Source: Chrysoporthe austroafricana
Lineage: Eukaryota; Ascomycota; Sordariomycetes; Diaporthales; Cryphonectriaceae
Reading direction: 5' to 3'
Assembly (NCBI GenBank): GCA_001051155.2
Contig: JYIP02000004.1
Span: 4,830,383 to 4,894,382 of the forward strand
Length of the DNA: 64,000 bases
Both the position numbers and the translations under genes were made by a program. The notes under the pieces are model-generated. The model was given only the letters and a program-made list of their open reading frames with translations. It did no database searches and was not told the DNA's origin. Of the stretch, positions 1 to 13,193 are shown piece after piece. Each line of letters begins with the position of its first letter. Within the stretch, counting starts at the first letter, position 1.

Positions 1-2000
1 ATTTCGTTTAGCATTAAATCGAAAATAGCTTGCATAATATAGTTTTGCTATCCTATATTTAAAAGTAAATAATTCAATTAGCAAGCCTTGCTTAATATTC
101 TAGTTTTCCTTCTCTGAAATAGATTAACTCTATAGCTATATCTAAGAATTAAGTAGCATAAGTATTCTGTAAATCCAATAAACCTTTCCAGTTACTAGAA
201 TATTTTAGGGAATTCCAGATTGCGAATGGCTTGCATCCGGTATTCCGTATTGGAAATTCCGAATCCGTTTATTTTGAATCCTAAGATCTGGACTGAAAAA
301 TATCCAAGAAACGATTTGAATCTAGCTAGTAAAATATTTTTGCATAAAAATAGCAAGAAAATAGTTTATAAATATTGCAAGTAATCTTATTCTATAATTA
401 AATAGATAACGATATCGTTTATGAAAGCAGAAGCAAACTTATAGTATAGTCGTAAGAATTAATCTATAAAATGCTAGATATAGGATAATAAATTTCGAAA
501 TCCTATAAGTAGAACTTTTATCTTTTCTTAATTACGATAATTAATAACGATAAATCGGTTTCTATAATTTAAATATATTAGGAATTAATAGAAAAATTGT
601 TATATATCTATTACTGTAATATATATTTTTCCTTTTAGTTATTTGATAATTTCTTGCTATAATAGCAAGGGGTAAGTATTGGGGATTGAAATTTTATTCA
701 AAACGCGTAAATCGATTATTATATATCTTTTCTTTTAGCCATTTATATTTTTCCAAATTACAAAAATTAATAAACCGAATAGCATTGCATTTATAACCTA
801 TTCAGCTCGACTTTGCTAATATAACTTATTCAAAACTTTATTAATTACTTCTTAATCTTCCTTATTTAAATAATATAGCTTTTATTCTATTTTTTGGTTT
901 TATTATTTTTCGATCAAATTAACTTTTATTTATTAATCGATTAGCATATTAACGAGACTTATATTTTTGAAAATTCTAATATATGCCCGTATTAATTCCA
1001 TAACTTTATAGAGAAATTCCAATAAATGCTTGCAAACGTATATACCGAAATCAATTTCCGATTCTTTAATAGCTTTATCTTTCCAGATCTCCAATTTATT
1101 ATTATTTTCGAAATAATCTCTTATCTCGAAAATTTCCATATCCGGGAATCGGTATTCTTCTAGCTATTTTCCAGTAATTTCCGTAATTTATTGGAAAATA
1201 TGCTTAATGAATAATAATTAATCTGAATTCAGCTTTTCTGAAAGCTATAACCCGTTTTAAGTTTATTGAAAAAAGTATTATCGCGCAATATAATAATAGT
1301 TATCGTAATTCGCTAATAGGGTTATATAATCCGTTTAAAATAATTCGACTATCTTTAAAAATTAGTTTTTTTGAATCTTTAAAAGGGTTGCTGCTTAATT
1401 CGTTATTAAAACTTCCTTAATTTAATAGCCTATCAAGCAATTTATTTATTCTTTCTGTTTCGGCCTGAATAAAAAGGTTATATTTTTAGGATTCGCTTAA
1501 TACTAATAGAAATTAGCTTATAAAATCTGGGCAGCATTACTATAATAGTTGCAGCCTTTGCTTGCCGGGATCGTACTAATATTCGGGCAAATACTTCCAT
1601 TTTTACCGTAATATTATTAAAATAACCAAATCGTATAGACAATTCTGAATTCAAAATATCCAGTTCGTAAAGAATATTATATTCCTATTCTAATAAGATA
1701 CTTGCTTTTAATCGATCCAATACTCAAGCTTTTATTCGGGTACGAAATATAAATAAATAGCTATATTTATTGCCCTGGAAATATAAATCGAATTCAGCTT
1801 AGCCTTTTGCTAGTAATTAGCTTACGCTTTTAAGCTTAGCCTTTACATTCCAGTTTATCTTTGCTTTAAAGAATTATATTAGCAATTCCTTAGCAATAAT
1901 ATAATAACTAGCGTTTATATTAATACAGACCTTTATATCTAGCTTATTTGAATATATTCTGGTTATAGCTTTTGCATATATATAGCTATTGCCCTAATAA
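1..2000 (-). pseudogene. pol remnant of copy C (protease, reverse transcriptase)
   Basis: Minus-strand reading shows a degraded aspartic protease (the D-T-G-A region near 1,900-1,960 now reads roughly D-I-N-A) and the RT of a fungal Gypsy element. The catalytic YxDD box is recognisable near 395-450 as A-F-I-N-D-I-V-I-Y, the first Asp turned to Asn as expected from G-to-A RIP. Many in-frame stops are TAA or TAG at positions where CAA, CAG or TGG is expected. RNase H begins at the window edge. Not expressible. Confidence 0.75.
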
Positions 2001-2019
2001 GGCTTAATTATAAGTATAA

Positions 2020-4840
2020 GAATATTATATCCCAAGATTTCTCCTTTCTATATATCGACTTTAGGAAAATTCTATAGCTAACTAAATAGTTATATAAAGT
2101 ATTTGATATAGAATATGCCTTTATCTACTGATAATTTTGCTTTTTCGGCTCGAAAAATTTAAATATCGTTTTCGATTATTACATTCTCTTTATTAGCCTA
2201 TTTTTCCAATTCATTCTCTTGCCTTTATAAGTTTTCGCTATTTTCGGTCTCTTTATTTTATTTATTGCTATTTGCTATAAACAAATTATTGTTTATAAGG
2301 AAATAGCTTTTTCGAGCTAGCTTATTTTCTTTATCTGAATTATATTGCAATTTTCCGTTATTAATATTGAAATTTGCTAGAATTAATTAGATAAAACGTT
2401 TTCTAATATCTTTTCGTACGAATCGATAATAAAAGCGCAATTGGAAATTTCGGTTTTTTGAAATTGAACCCTTGCTATTATCTATAATATTAGTTAATAT
2501 CTTCCTGGCCGTATTAGAAATATTTTATTATCTGGCTATCCGTTCCCGTAATTGGTTCCGAATATCTATTAGCTTTCGCTATTATTCTAATAAGAGCTTT
2601 CGGAATTCGTATTCCGAGATATATCCAGTGCCTTTAGATAGATTTGGCTAATTAAATATCCTTATTAAGCAAAATAAATATTCAAATCCTTAAGGCCTAA
2701 ATTTTCTAAAGCGTTCTGGGAATATATTAGCTAGGAAATAAATATTAATATTGAGAAAATTAATAGCCGATTGTATAACTTTCCGTACCGATTGCGCGGG
2801 TTTACGAAATAATCTTATTACGCAATCTGATTCGAGAATATGCTATATCTCTTGTTTCGCTTTGAAACGTTTTTCGAAATCTTTCGTATCCTTATTTCGA
2901 CCAGGTCTATCGAAATATTTAGCTATTAATTCTTTATCAATCCGATCCCAAATATTCTTAGCTAAATACGAATTTGAGTATTCGGCCAGTTTAATAAATC
3001 GATAGATATAATAAATAAATTCTAGAATATTGCGATTATTTCGTATATCTTTTTTGAAATATTATTAAGCATTTAGCAAATCTTTAGCAATTTTCCGCAA
3101 TATAGAAAAATCTCTTCTTAATTATTTCTTCTATTAGCTTTAATTATACTTACGCAAAATAAAGTCTTTATGCTTTTAAAAGGATAACGTAAAATAAAAC
3201 TAAATATATATTATTCCAATTAAGCAAGCGAGTAAATGGAAGTTAAAATATTTAGCGCATTCTATATTTCTAGCTATATATATCTTATATCGGTTTATAA
3301 AAGCTTGAAAGTTTTTCCAAATAGTAATTTTGCTATTTATAATAAATATAATTATTAAATTAGTATAATTATTCTAGTTTTCGTAAAATCGGAATTATTT
3401 TATAATCGTATTCTTAAATTCTCTATTAATACTAACGGGCAATACTATAAATTCAAATAAATTAAATTAATAAGCTTAAGGATTTTTAAGTCGTTTATAG
3501 CCGAATAATAAATTTCGAGAATTATTATTTTCATTATTATTGGAATCCGATAGATCCGGTAATCTATTTGGCTTATTAACTAGTTCTTCTTGGAAATCAA
3601 AATTAATTTCAATATCCGGTTCGGGACCCGAAAATAATCTTTAGTCTAGTTAATTTCCTGCCCTTAATATAAATATTTACTAGATACGTTCCCTAATATC
3701 AAGAAATGCTAGTTTAGTAAAACGATATCTGTTATTAGTATAATATTTCGCGGCCGAAATGGGAAAAGGTTCCTTAATAAGTTCCGATTAAAGCGCTTAT
3801 ATATTGAAAGCTTATTGCAATCGGAATATTTTCTTGAACCCAATATATATTGCTCTTTCCGAAATAAAGCTATTTTAATAAATTGCTTTTATTTCGGATT
3901 GCTGCAGAAACTAATCCAATAAGCCAGTAATTAAGAAGGAAAGGGTTAAGTATTTCTGAGAAATAGTAATGAAATTATTCGATTTTCCTTTATTTAATCT
4001 TTTTTCCTTATAATCTTTTTCCCCGAAAAACTACAGATAATTTAATAAATTCAATTAGAGCATTAATATACTTTTTGCTATAAAGTTTATAAAATTGGCC
4101 AGGATAGCTGCAATAGAACTTTATCTGGAAATATTCCGATTCTGAGCTTTCGTTAAGGAAAAAGAAATATGCTTATTTTCTGGAATTAATTATTTTCCTT
4201 TGCTTTTATTTATTTTTCTTATTATAACTGAAAAATTTTCGGATTTATCAGTAAATCTAAAATTTAAATTTTCGGTCGAATATTATAATAAATGAATATA
4301 CTTAATTCCGCTATCAGTATTAATATATTCAAATATATAATGCTTTCGATTTTCGATAAATTATTGCTAAGCTAATTTTTCTAACGAATCTTTCGGGTTA
4401 TTAAATCGAAAAGTATTCTCGCTTTCGTTCATTTCTATAAGCATTTATTATTATTCTTTTTCCGTTATCGTTTCGGCAAGTTTTCGAAATTTGCAATATT
4501 TAGAAAAATCCTCTCAAAATATATTATTCTTTCTTATTTACTAGGATAAATTCTTATCGAAATTCGACTTTCTTCCCTTTTAAGTCCAGCGCTTAAGCAA
4601 TAAAGGCTATCTTTGCTTAACTACTTATGCCTTTGCCTTTTGCAAAAATGCATTAGCTTCCCTGGAATTCTGTTTCGCCTTTTCATATTAATCGGCCAAA
4701 AGTTTCCAATCGACAAAAGCGTATACGATTTCGAAAAAGATTTTGATATCCGATATAACTCAATCCTTCTTCTCAAAATCATTCAAGGCTTATATAAATT
4801 TATATACTTAAACAGAATGCTTGATCTCGGTATAATCGAT
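2020..4840 (-). pseudogene. gag-like ORF remnant of copy C
   Basis: Minus-strand counterpart of the long first ORF described in copy A. It is collinear with that ORF over its whole length and carries the same charged, helix-prone composition at its start. Stop codons fall at RIP-type positions. Short open frames visible on the plus strand here (for example 2,751-3,005 and 4,613-4,852) are antisense shadows of this remnant, because the same shadow appears antisense to the matching part of copy A. Confidence 0.6.
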
Positions 4841-4924
4841 AAGCCGCAATAATAAAACATTATTGCTAGTAATTGCTATAGTAAATTAGGAATAAATTAT
4901 CGATAAATAATTATAATATCTCTT

Positions 4925-5090
4925 ATAGGAATGCTACTTTTATAAAAGCCGATATCCTATAAGACCGATATTCCTATAAGAGCCGATATTTTATAAAGCC
5001 GATATTTTTATAGAAGCCGTTATCTTATAAGACCGATATTCTTATAAAAGCCATTACTTTATAGAGCTAATAATCGAAATCCGATTATGC
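4925..5090 (-). repeat. Leader tandem repeat of copy C
   Basis: A run of degenerate 17-19 bp units built on GCCGATAT followed by TTATAAAAG or a variant, lying between the 5' LTR and gag. Equivalent arrays occur at the same place in copies A and I, so the array is part of the element rather than host DNA. Confidence 0.75.
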
Positions 5091-5120
5091 AGCAAAAGCG
5101 TACAAAGCGTAATTATCAAT

Positions 5121-5327
5121 TGATAGTAAATATACTGAAATATATTATAAAGCATAATTCTTCCAAGAAAATGAATTACGTTAAAACTTATTAGGGCATT
5201 ATATAAGCCCCCCGGTAAAAGTATAGCATCCACTTAGTGAATTCATTGCATATTTATTAGAGAATTTACTATAGATTTACTAGGCGAATTCATTACGAAT
5301 TCACCTTATCCATAAGTTTTGCCATTA
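5121..5327 (-). repeat. 5' LTR of copy C (207 bp)
   Basis: Begins TGATAG and ends GCCATTA (ancestral CCATCA). It aligns end to end with the other family LTRs in the window. The plus-strand reading starting TGATAGTAAATATACTGAAA marks a minus-strand element. Confidence 0.88.
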
Positions 5328-5344
5328 CTTGAATATTTATCCTA

Positions 5345-5990
5345 TTCGATAAGGATATTTAATTAACCAAATCTATTTAAAAGTATTAAATATATCCCGG
5401 AATATAAATTCCGAAAGCTCTTATTAGAATAATAACGAAAGCTAATAAATGCTCGGAACTAATTACGGAAACGGATAGCTAAATAATAAAATATCCCTAA
5501 TACGGCTAGGAAAATATTAATTAATATTATAGATAATAGCAGAAATTTAATTTCAAAAAACCGAAATTTCCAATTATATTTTTATTATCGATTCGTACGA
5601 AAAAATACTAGAAAACGTTTTGTTCAATTAATCCTAGCAAATTTCAATATTAATAACGGAAAATTGCAATATAATTTAGATAAAAAGGATAAATTGGCTT
5701 GAAAAGGCTATTTTTCTATAAATAATAATTTGTTTATAATGGATAGCGATAAATAAAATAAAAAAACCGAAAATAGCAAAAACTTAAAAAAGCAAGAAAA
5801 CAAATTGGAAAAATAGGCTAATAAGGAAAACGTAATAATCGAAAATAATATCTGGATTTTTCGAGCCGAAAAAATAAAACTATTAATAAATAAAAATATA
5901 TTTTATATTAAATACTTTATATAACTATTCAATTAGCTATAGAATTTTTCCCAAAATCGATATATAGAAAAGAGAAATCTTAGGATATAA
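5345..5990 (+). pseudogene. gag C-terminal fragment, copy B
   Basis: Matches 17,228-17,870 of copy A in order and frame. It encodes a charged Arg/Asn/Lys-rich region without a visible CCHC zinc knuckle. Broken by RIP-type stops and by the insertion of copy C at its left. Confidence 0.6.
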
Positions 5991-6009
5991 TATTCTTATA
6001 CTTATAATT

Positions 6010-9000
6010 AAGCCTTATTATAATAGCAATTATACGTATATAAGAGCTGCAATTAAAGCATATTCGAATAAGCCGGATATAAAAATCTATATCGATATAA
6101 GCGCTAATTATTATGCTATTGCCGAGAAATTGCTAATGCAATTTTTCAAAATAAAAGTAAATTGGAATATAAAAGCTAAGCTTAAAAGTATAAGCTAATT
6201 GCTAGCAAAAAGCTAAGCTAAATTTAATTTGTATTTCTAAAGCAATAAATACAATTATTTAGTTATATTTCGTATTCGAATAAAAGCTTAAGTATTGGAT
6301 CGATTAAAAGCAAGCATTCTATTAAGACAAAAATATAATATTCTTTACGAACTGAATATTCTGAATTTAGAATCGTTTATACAATTTGGTTATTTTAATA
6401 ATATTACAACAAAAATAAAAGTATTTGCCCAAATATTAATACGATCTTAATAAATAAAAGCCGCGATTATTACAATAATGCTATTTAAATCTTATAAGCT
6501 AATTCTTATTAATATTAAGCGAATCCCAAAAAATAATCTTTTTATTCAAATCGAAATAGAAAGAGTAAATAAATTGCTTAATAAGCTATTAAATTAAAGA
6601 AGTCCTAATAACGAACTAAGCAATAACCCTTTTAAAGATCCAGAAAAACCAATTTTTAAGAATAATTAAACTATTCCAGACGAATTATATAATCCCGCTA
6701 GCGAATTACGATAACTATTACTATATTGCGCGATAATACTTCTTTTAACGAACCAAAAACGGGTTATAGCTTTTAGGAAAGCTGAATTCAAATTAATTAT
6801 TATTTATTAAGCATATTTTCCAATAAACTGCGGAAATTACTGGAAAATAGCTAGAAAAGTACCGATTCCCGGATATAGAGATTCCCGAAATAAGAAATTA
6901 TTTCGAAAATAATAATAAACTGGGAATTCGAAAAGATAAAGCTATTAAGAAATCGGAAATTGATTTCGGTATATACGTTTGCAAGCATTTACCGGAATTT
7001 CTCTATAAAATTATAGAATTAATACGAGCATACGCTAGAGTTTTCAAAAATACAAATCCTATTAATATATTAATCGATTAATAAATAAAAATCAATTTGG
7101 TCGAAAAATAGCAGAATCAAAAAGTAAGATAAAAATTATATTATTCAAATAAGAAAAATTAGGAAATAATTAACGAAATTTTAAACAAATTATATTAGCA
7201 AAATCAAGTTAAATAAATTATAAATGCAATGCTATTCGGTTTACCAATTTTTATAGTTTAAAAGAATATAAATAGCTAGAAAAAAAAACGTATAATAATT
7301 AATTTATACGTTTTGAATAAAGTTTTAATCCTTAATGCTTACTTTTTGCTATTATAATAAGAAATTATTAAATAGCTAAAAAGAAAAATATATATTATAA
7401 TAATAAATATATAGCAATTTTTCTATTAATTTCCGCTTTTATAAATAATATCATTATTTATTCAATTATAAAATAAGATTATTTGCAATACTTATAAACT
7501 ATTTTCTCGCTATTTTTACGCAAAAATATTTCATTAGCTAAACTTAAATCGTTTTTTAAATATCTTTTAATCTAGATTTTAAGATTCAAAATAAACGGAT
7601 TCGGAATTTCCAATACGGAATACCGGATATAAGCTATTCGCAATTTGGAATTCTTTAAAATATTCCAGTAACTGGAAAGGTTTATTAAATTTATAAAATA
7701 CTTATATTATTTAATTCCTAAATATAATTATAGAATTAATCCATTTCAGAAAAGGAAAATTAAAATACTAAACGAAATTTGCTAATCGAACTATTTACTT
7801 TTAAATATAAAATAGCGAAACTATATTATACAAGCTATTTTCGATTTAATACTAAACGAAATTAATAGTTTTTACGATTTCAAAATAGCTTTAGAAGCTA
7901 AAAATGCTTTGTTTTATTATATTTCAGATAAATTTCTCTTTATTTAGCTAGATATATTTAAGGAAATAAAGTTTTCAAATATTATTTTCCAATTAGCAAA
8001 CGATTATATATAGAACGGAATATTGCTAATAATAAGTATAGCCGTATAACCAATTCTCTATTTGAGCAAGATAATTAATAAAGCAAAACGAAAGTATTAG
8101 CTTATAGAGCTTGAAATAGCCTATTTAGTATAATTAATGCGAAAATTGCGAATAATAATAGAATTAAACCGAATTAAGCTAGTTTATATTCTTATTAATT
8201 ATATAGCAATAATTAATATTATTTATTTATTATTTATAAATATAATAAATAAGATTAAAATAAATATATAGCTAATTCTCGCTTTAAAATATTTAAGCTA
8301 ATTCGATTTAAAAGTATATTATATATTGGGAAAGTTAAATATTTTTATAAATGCTATATTAAAATTATTATTTATTTAGAAACCTATTAATAATAAAGGC
8401 ATTTTAGATAAGATATAGGAAAACGAACTTATTTAAGTTTTTAATGAAATATTTATAAATAGCGAAATAAAAAGGCGTATCAAAAAAGAATACGAAAAAT
8501 ACTTTTTATAATCTAAAACAATCGAATAACTGAAAAATACAAATAAAATTACCCGATTATTTTTTATATTAAATTATAATAGCTTACTATTTTTCAAGGA
8601 TTATTACGGGAAATAATAATTATATATCCCGAATAAAATAGTATTGGATTTTATTAAAAAAGCTTACAATAGAAAATACTATTTCGGTATAAACCGCATA
8701 TAATACAATTTAACAAATCGATTCATTATTAAATATTATTATACCAAAATACGCAATTATATATCAATATATTAAGCTTATAACGAAAATAAAAATAACT
8801 TATAGCAACTTTTAAAGAAAATGCAATTTATATTATTTTTATTAATCCCATTCTATATTATTATTATAGACTTTATTATAAGACTACTAATAGTATTATC
8901 TATAAATATTATATAAGCTTTGGCTAAAATGCTATTCTTAAATGCATTTCTTACAATTATAAATAAATATTTTAAAATTACGATTATTATACTAAGCAAT

Positions 9001-10110
9001 GCAATATATATTGCAGCAGACTAAGCAATCTTTATCTTACAAATATTTTATATTATTAGCTAAAGAATACTTAAAAGGATTATTTTAAATAGAGATTCGA
9101 AATTCCTATCGGAATTCTAGAGATATTTATAAGAAGCTATCGGAACGAAACTTGCTTACTCTATTGCCTTATATCCGCAAACGAACGAGCAATCTAAAAT
9201 AAAAAACCGAATAATTGAAATAGCAATTCGGCATTTTATAATTGCCTACTTTAATACAGAATAAACCGAAATAATACCGGTATTATAATTCAATTTGAAT
9301 AATGCATATAACCGAATTATAAAATATTTAGCTAGTCAAATATTATTCGGATTCAATTTATTATCGGGCTAGTAAATAAAAGATATAATATCTTTAATAA
9401 AGGAAATCTTTTAAGAAGAAGCTTAATTTTTTATTACTAAAGCGCAAATAGCAGCTAAATTGCAATATAATAAGCATTATTGCTAAATAGTTTTCGAATT
9501 AAATAATTAAGTATATATTTGCTTGGATTATAAATATTTATTGCTAAGTAATTTATCTTTAAAGTTTTTATAATAGAGAATAAGATTCTTTTAAATTATT
9601 TGAAATATAAGGAATTTAATATATAAATTGAAATTAGCTTTTTATATAAATATTTATTTAGTAATTTCGGTAATATAATTAAAATTTGCAAGCCTTTTTA
9701 AAACGGACCCTTATAAATATAATTTTATATATTAAAACTTAATAAATATGCTAAAAGATTCGGATATCGAAAAATACCGGAAAGATTATTAATATTATAA
9801 GCTAGAAAAAATAATTAATTGCTATAAACGAAAGTATAAATATAATCCGCGCAAAATTAAATATTTAATAAAATAAATAAATTACTCTAGCTATTATAAT
9901 ATATAAATGCCTCGTAATGCTCTAAATGCAGACGAAATAATATATAATTTCGAACGGAAATGCAAAGCTATAGCCAAACTATAAGAAAGAATAAAGCGAA
10001 AGCAGCTATTAGCGGAAAAAGTCTTTAAACCGGGAGATATTATCGTAATTGCTTTATGAAAATAAGGCAGGCTAAAGCGCGACTTACGAATAGAAAATAT
10101 ATTGGAATAA
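6010..10110 (+). pseudogene. pol remnant with chromodomain, copy B
   Basis: In order: protease near 6,080-6,390 (D-I-S-A-N in place of DTGAN); RT to about 7,690 with the F-I-N-N box in place of YVDD; the post-RT segment with F-x-G-F-x-x-Y-L-R; RNase H about 7,860-8,400; integrase about 8,690-9,330 with the catalytic first Asp near 8,870, N-R-D-S-K-F near 9,091 and a degraded H-P-Q-T-D-G-Q-S-E near 9,175; chromodomain about 9,760-10,000 (Y-x-L-E-K-I-I ... Y-L-I-K-x-I-N-Y). The RT has an internal deletion, so even before RIP this copy could not have been autonomous, unless the deletion came later. Confidence 0.8.
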
Positions 10111-10429
10111 GCTAATTTATTTATTTTAAGAGATTGAAAGAACTCGCAATATAATAGGCGCGTATTAAGGTAAAAACGACCGTTAAATAAAGCAAGTAAA
10201 TTTCTAGCAAATGCAAAAAGCTATTATTTTATAAATTGCTAATAAATTCATTTTATTTTCTTCTTCCTATTAGCGCGCTTACGATTACTATTCTTATCTA
10301 CTTATTATAGCCAGCTGCATTATTCCGTTATTACTATCTTTTATTATATTTTTAAATATTATTTTTGAGTATTAAGCTAATATTATTATCAATTTTGCTT
10401 TATCCTATTAAACTTTTATAAACTTATAA

Positions 10430-12677
10430 GGACTGTATTAATAAGGCTATTAATATTATTAAAACCAAAACGCATTATGCAATTATTAAGTCGTATCTTT
10501 CTGTAAATATTTCGTTATAAGACTAAAATTGATAAAAAATAATACGTTTAGCTATACCCAATTTCTATATAATGCCGTACTTTATATCTTAGGAAGAATT
10601 TTCTAAAATCTGCCGAAAAAGCAAAACTATATAATATGCTAAATACGTTTATAAAATATCGTTCAAAGACTGCTTTTCCCTGGAAAAATATCGATAAGCT
10701 ATATACTTATATAATAGCGAAAGCTATTTCTATTATAATACTTATATAACGAAAAATTACTTAAGCGATTTCTTTCGTTATTAAGAAGCTTATATAATAG
10801 CCTTTTATCGGGCGCTAATTAATAAAAGTTATACCGATATAATAAACCGAAAATTCGAATACAATATTTATATCCTTAATACCGAATTAAGTAATAGTAA
10901 TATTAATTAGCTACTAATTATTAAAGAAACTTAAAAGCTTATTTTATAATACTTTATGCTATTATAAATTAACTGTTTTAGCCTTATTTACGAAAGATAA
11001 AAGCTTTATTCAAATACTTTTATTAGTACGGATATTATTACGAGCGAAGATATAAACGACAAATTAATAAATAATTCTATTAAAGGAATATTGCTTAAAT
11101 TCATTTCGAATTTACTTATTATTCGTAATTTTATTTTTGCCCTATATACTCTATTAATAGCTTATTATATCTTATTTCCTATTATAATATCGAAAGATAA
11201 TCGCTTACGAAATGAGCATAGCCGTTATATTAAAAATAAAGCTAAATAGATAATATTAAGCAATTATAGCAACCTTATTAAAAAGGAAATAAATGCTATA
11301 TGCTATATAACCAATATAGCAGAAATTATTATAGTTTACGAATATAGTTATAATATAGCCCTTGCTGCTTGGAAGAAAATAGTTAAGAATATCAAGCTAG
11401 TTTTGGTTAAACTTAAAGCTCCCGAATTTATTATGCTAATTATTAATCTAAATCTATTTGCTATAATAGAGCGAAATTTTATAATGCTAGCCAAGCGCTA
11501 TCGAATTATAAATAATATTATCGACTTAACCGAAAACGATTTATTAAGCATAGCTAGCTTATTAGCCATATTAAGCAAAGTTCTTTAAGCTAATATTAGT
11601 AATACTTTGCCCTTACGGGCTACGCTTTACGCTATTCCCGCTTTATCTATTAAATATAACTTTAAATCCAAAGCTATTAAAGCCGAAATTGCGGTATATT
11701 ACCGTATATTAGCCCTTTATATATCCAAAGAATATATATGCTATAATTTCACTTAAAGAAATAATATTAGCACTAATTATCTTTATATTGCTAATGGTTT
11801 TGTTATTTATAATAATATTAAATTCGGTATTATCGGAATTTATAATAATCGTATTTAGTATTTCTTCCCTTTTATTATAAGAGAATATATATACAAATTC
11901 GTTATTTAATTCCGTAACTTTAATTCTATTATCTTATCCAACCGATCGGGCTTGCATTTTATTATAAATTAAATCTTCCGTTTCGAATACAATTTTAAGG
12001 CAATTAAAATCGTTTTTATTAAAAACAATATGGATTACAATTTCAATGCTACTTTTCAGAAATAGGCTAATGAAAATAAGGACTACTTTAATGCTGCCCG
12101 GTCTTTGCAATATTAAAATCGCATAATAAATTTCAAATCCTATATTCAAGCGTATAAGCTAATCAAAACTTTATAGCTTAATATTTATAATTATACCGAC
12201 TTTTGCAATTATATCGGAAAGGAAGAATTATTTGCTATATTTTTTTGCAACTTATTAAACTTTAAAGCTATTGCTAAAGCTCGGGAAATTATTTTTAATT
12301 AATAAATACAGCTATTATTTATCGATATAACCTTATTAGCAATATATAATATTATTTTCTTCCAATAATTTATAAACTTAGCTATTTATATTAAAAACTA
12401 ATTATAATATTGCTATATAATAATTATATATAACTATCGGCTTTATATGCCGATATATCTTATCGTAATTTCATTTTATATTTATTATTATTATATTTAT
12501 TTAATACTCTATTATTTAAAAGCTATATTTTTTATTAATATTTACGAGCAATTTTGGTTTTTAATTATATTTATACTAAATATTTCGGCAATAAATACAA
12601 TTAAGCATTACCGGAATATATTTGAATATCGGCTAGCCTTATTATATATAAATACTATATATATCTATTTACTTTAA
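10430..12677 (+). pseudogene. ORF3 of copy B: unidentified protein between integrase and 3' LTR
   Basis: One reading frame can be followed for about 2.2 kb (around 750 codons) after the chromodomain. It is broken only by stops that RIP would make from CAA, CAG or TGG. Readable stretches include 11,403-11,588 and, in the same frame, 12,447-12,677, which ends just before the 3' UTR. The last ~75 codons are strongly hydrophobic (runs of Ile, Tyr, Leu, Phe), which could be a membrane segment, but RIP itself inflates Ile and Tyr. I recognise no domain. The same ORF is present in copies A and F, so it belongs to the element. Its place corresponds to env in env-bearing Metaviridae, but nothing in the sequence proves an envelope role. 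Confidence 0.55.
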
Positions 12678-12985
12678 GCATAAACCGGTTATAATAGAAG
12701 ATTAATTTTAAGCTCTTAATACGGGCAGGTTTTCTTTTTAGTTCCCGGTATAAGCATATTTGTCGTTCAAATCTCTAGCATAAGTACGTTTACTTATTAG
12801 AATTCTAATACGAGTCGGCTTTATAAAACGATTATTATTTTCTATATAATCTCCTTTATCCAATAATACTATCGTGCTTTTCCTTGCTATATAATCTAGG
12901 GTTTTATTATATTATACTACCGCTATTCAAAACGTCTTTAATTATTAGCTTCTTTTATAAATAAAGGTTATAAGGGGCTAGCAAT

Positions 12986-13193
12986 TAATAATAAAACCTA
13001 TAGATATAATAAATTTATAGTAAATTCGCTTAATAAATCTATAGTAAATCCTTTAGTAAATACGCAATGAATTCATTAAATAAATACTATACCCTTACCG
13101 AAAGGCTTATATAATGCTCTAATAAGCTTTTAATATAATTTACTTTCTTAGAAAAACTATGCTTTATAATATATTTCAGTACGTTTACCATTA
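12986..13193 (+). repeat. 3' LTR of copy B (208 bp)
   Basis: Preceded by the family's conserved purine-rich tract (AAGGGGCTAGCAAT) and ends in CCATTA. It aligns over its whole length with the other LTRs. The following TATTT at 13,194-13,198 would be the target duplication. Confidence 0.87.

Larger units (their letters stand above)
1..5327 (-). mobile_element. Ty3/Gypsy LTR retrotransposon copy C (5' portion, RIP-degraded)
   Basis: This is a minus-strand copy of the main Gypsy family of the window, cut by the window start. Read on the minus strand it runs 5' LTR (5,121-5,327), leader with tandem repeats, gag-like ORF, protease and RT, leaving the window at the RT/RNase H junction. Every segment matches, in reverse complement and in the same order, the complete copy at 14,565-24,678; differences are almost all C/T or G/A, the pattern RIP leaves. 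The DNA right of its LTR continues in the middle of the gag of copy B, so C inserted into B. The flanking CTTGA at 5,328-5,332 should be one half of its target duplication; the other half is outside the window. Confidence 0.85.
5328..13193 (+). mobile_element. Ty3/Gypsy retrotransposon copy B (3' portion, RIP-degraded)
   Basis: Plus-strand copy lacking its 5' end, because copy C is inserted in its gag and the rest lies left of the window. Order: gag C-terminal part, protease, RT, RNase H, integrase, chromodomain, ORF3, 3' UTR, 3' LTR. Relative to A it lacks about 145 bp of the RT core (A positions roughly 19,322-19,468) at about 7,429, but it keeps about 545 bp of ORF3 that A has lost. Its right end falls inside the integrase of element D, in a Y-N-S-A motif. 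Confidence 0.87.

Noticed and set aside
12447..12677. Stand-alone small membrane protein gene (76 codons)
   Set aside because: Lies in frame at the end of ORF3 in copy B and recurs, mutated, in copies A, F and G; part of the element.
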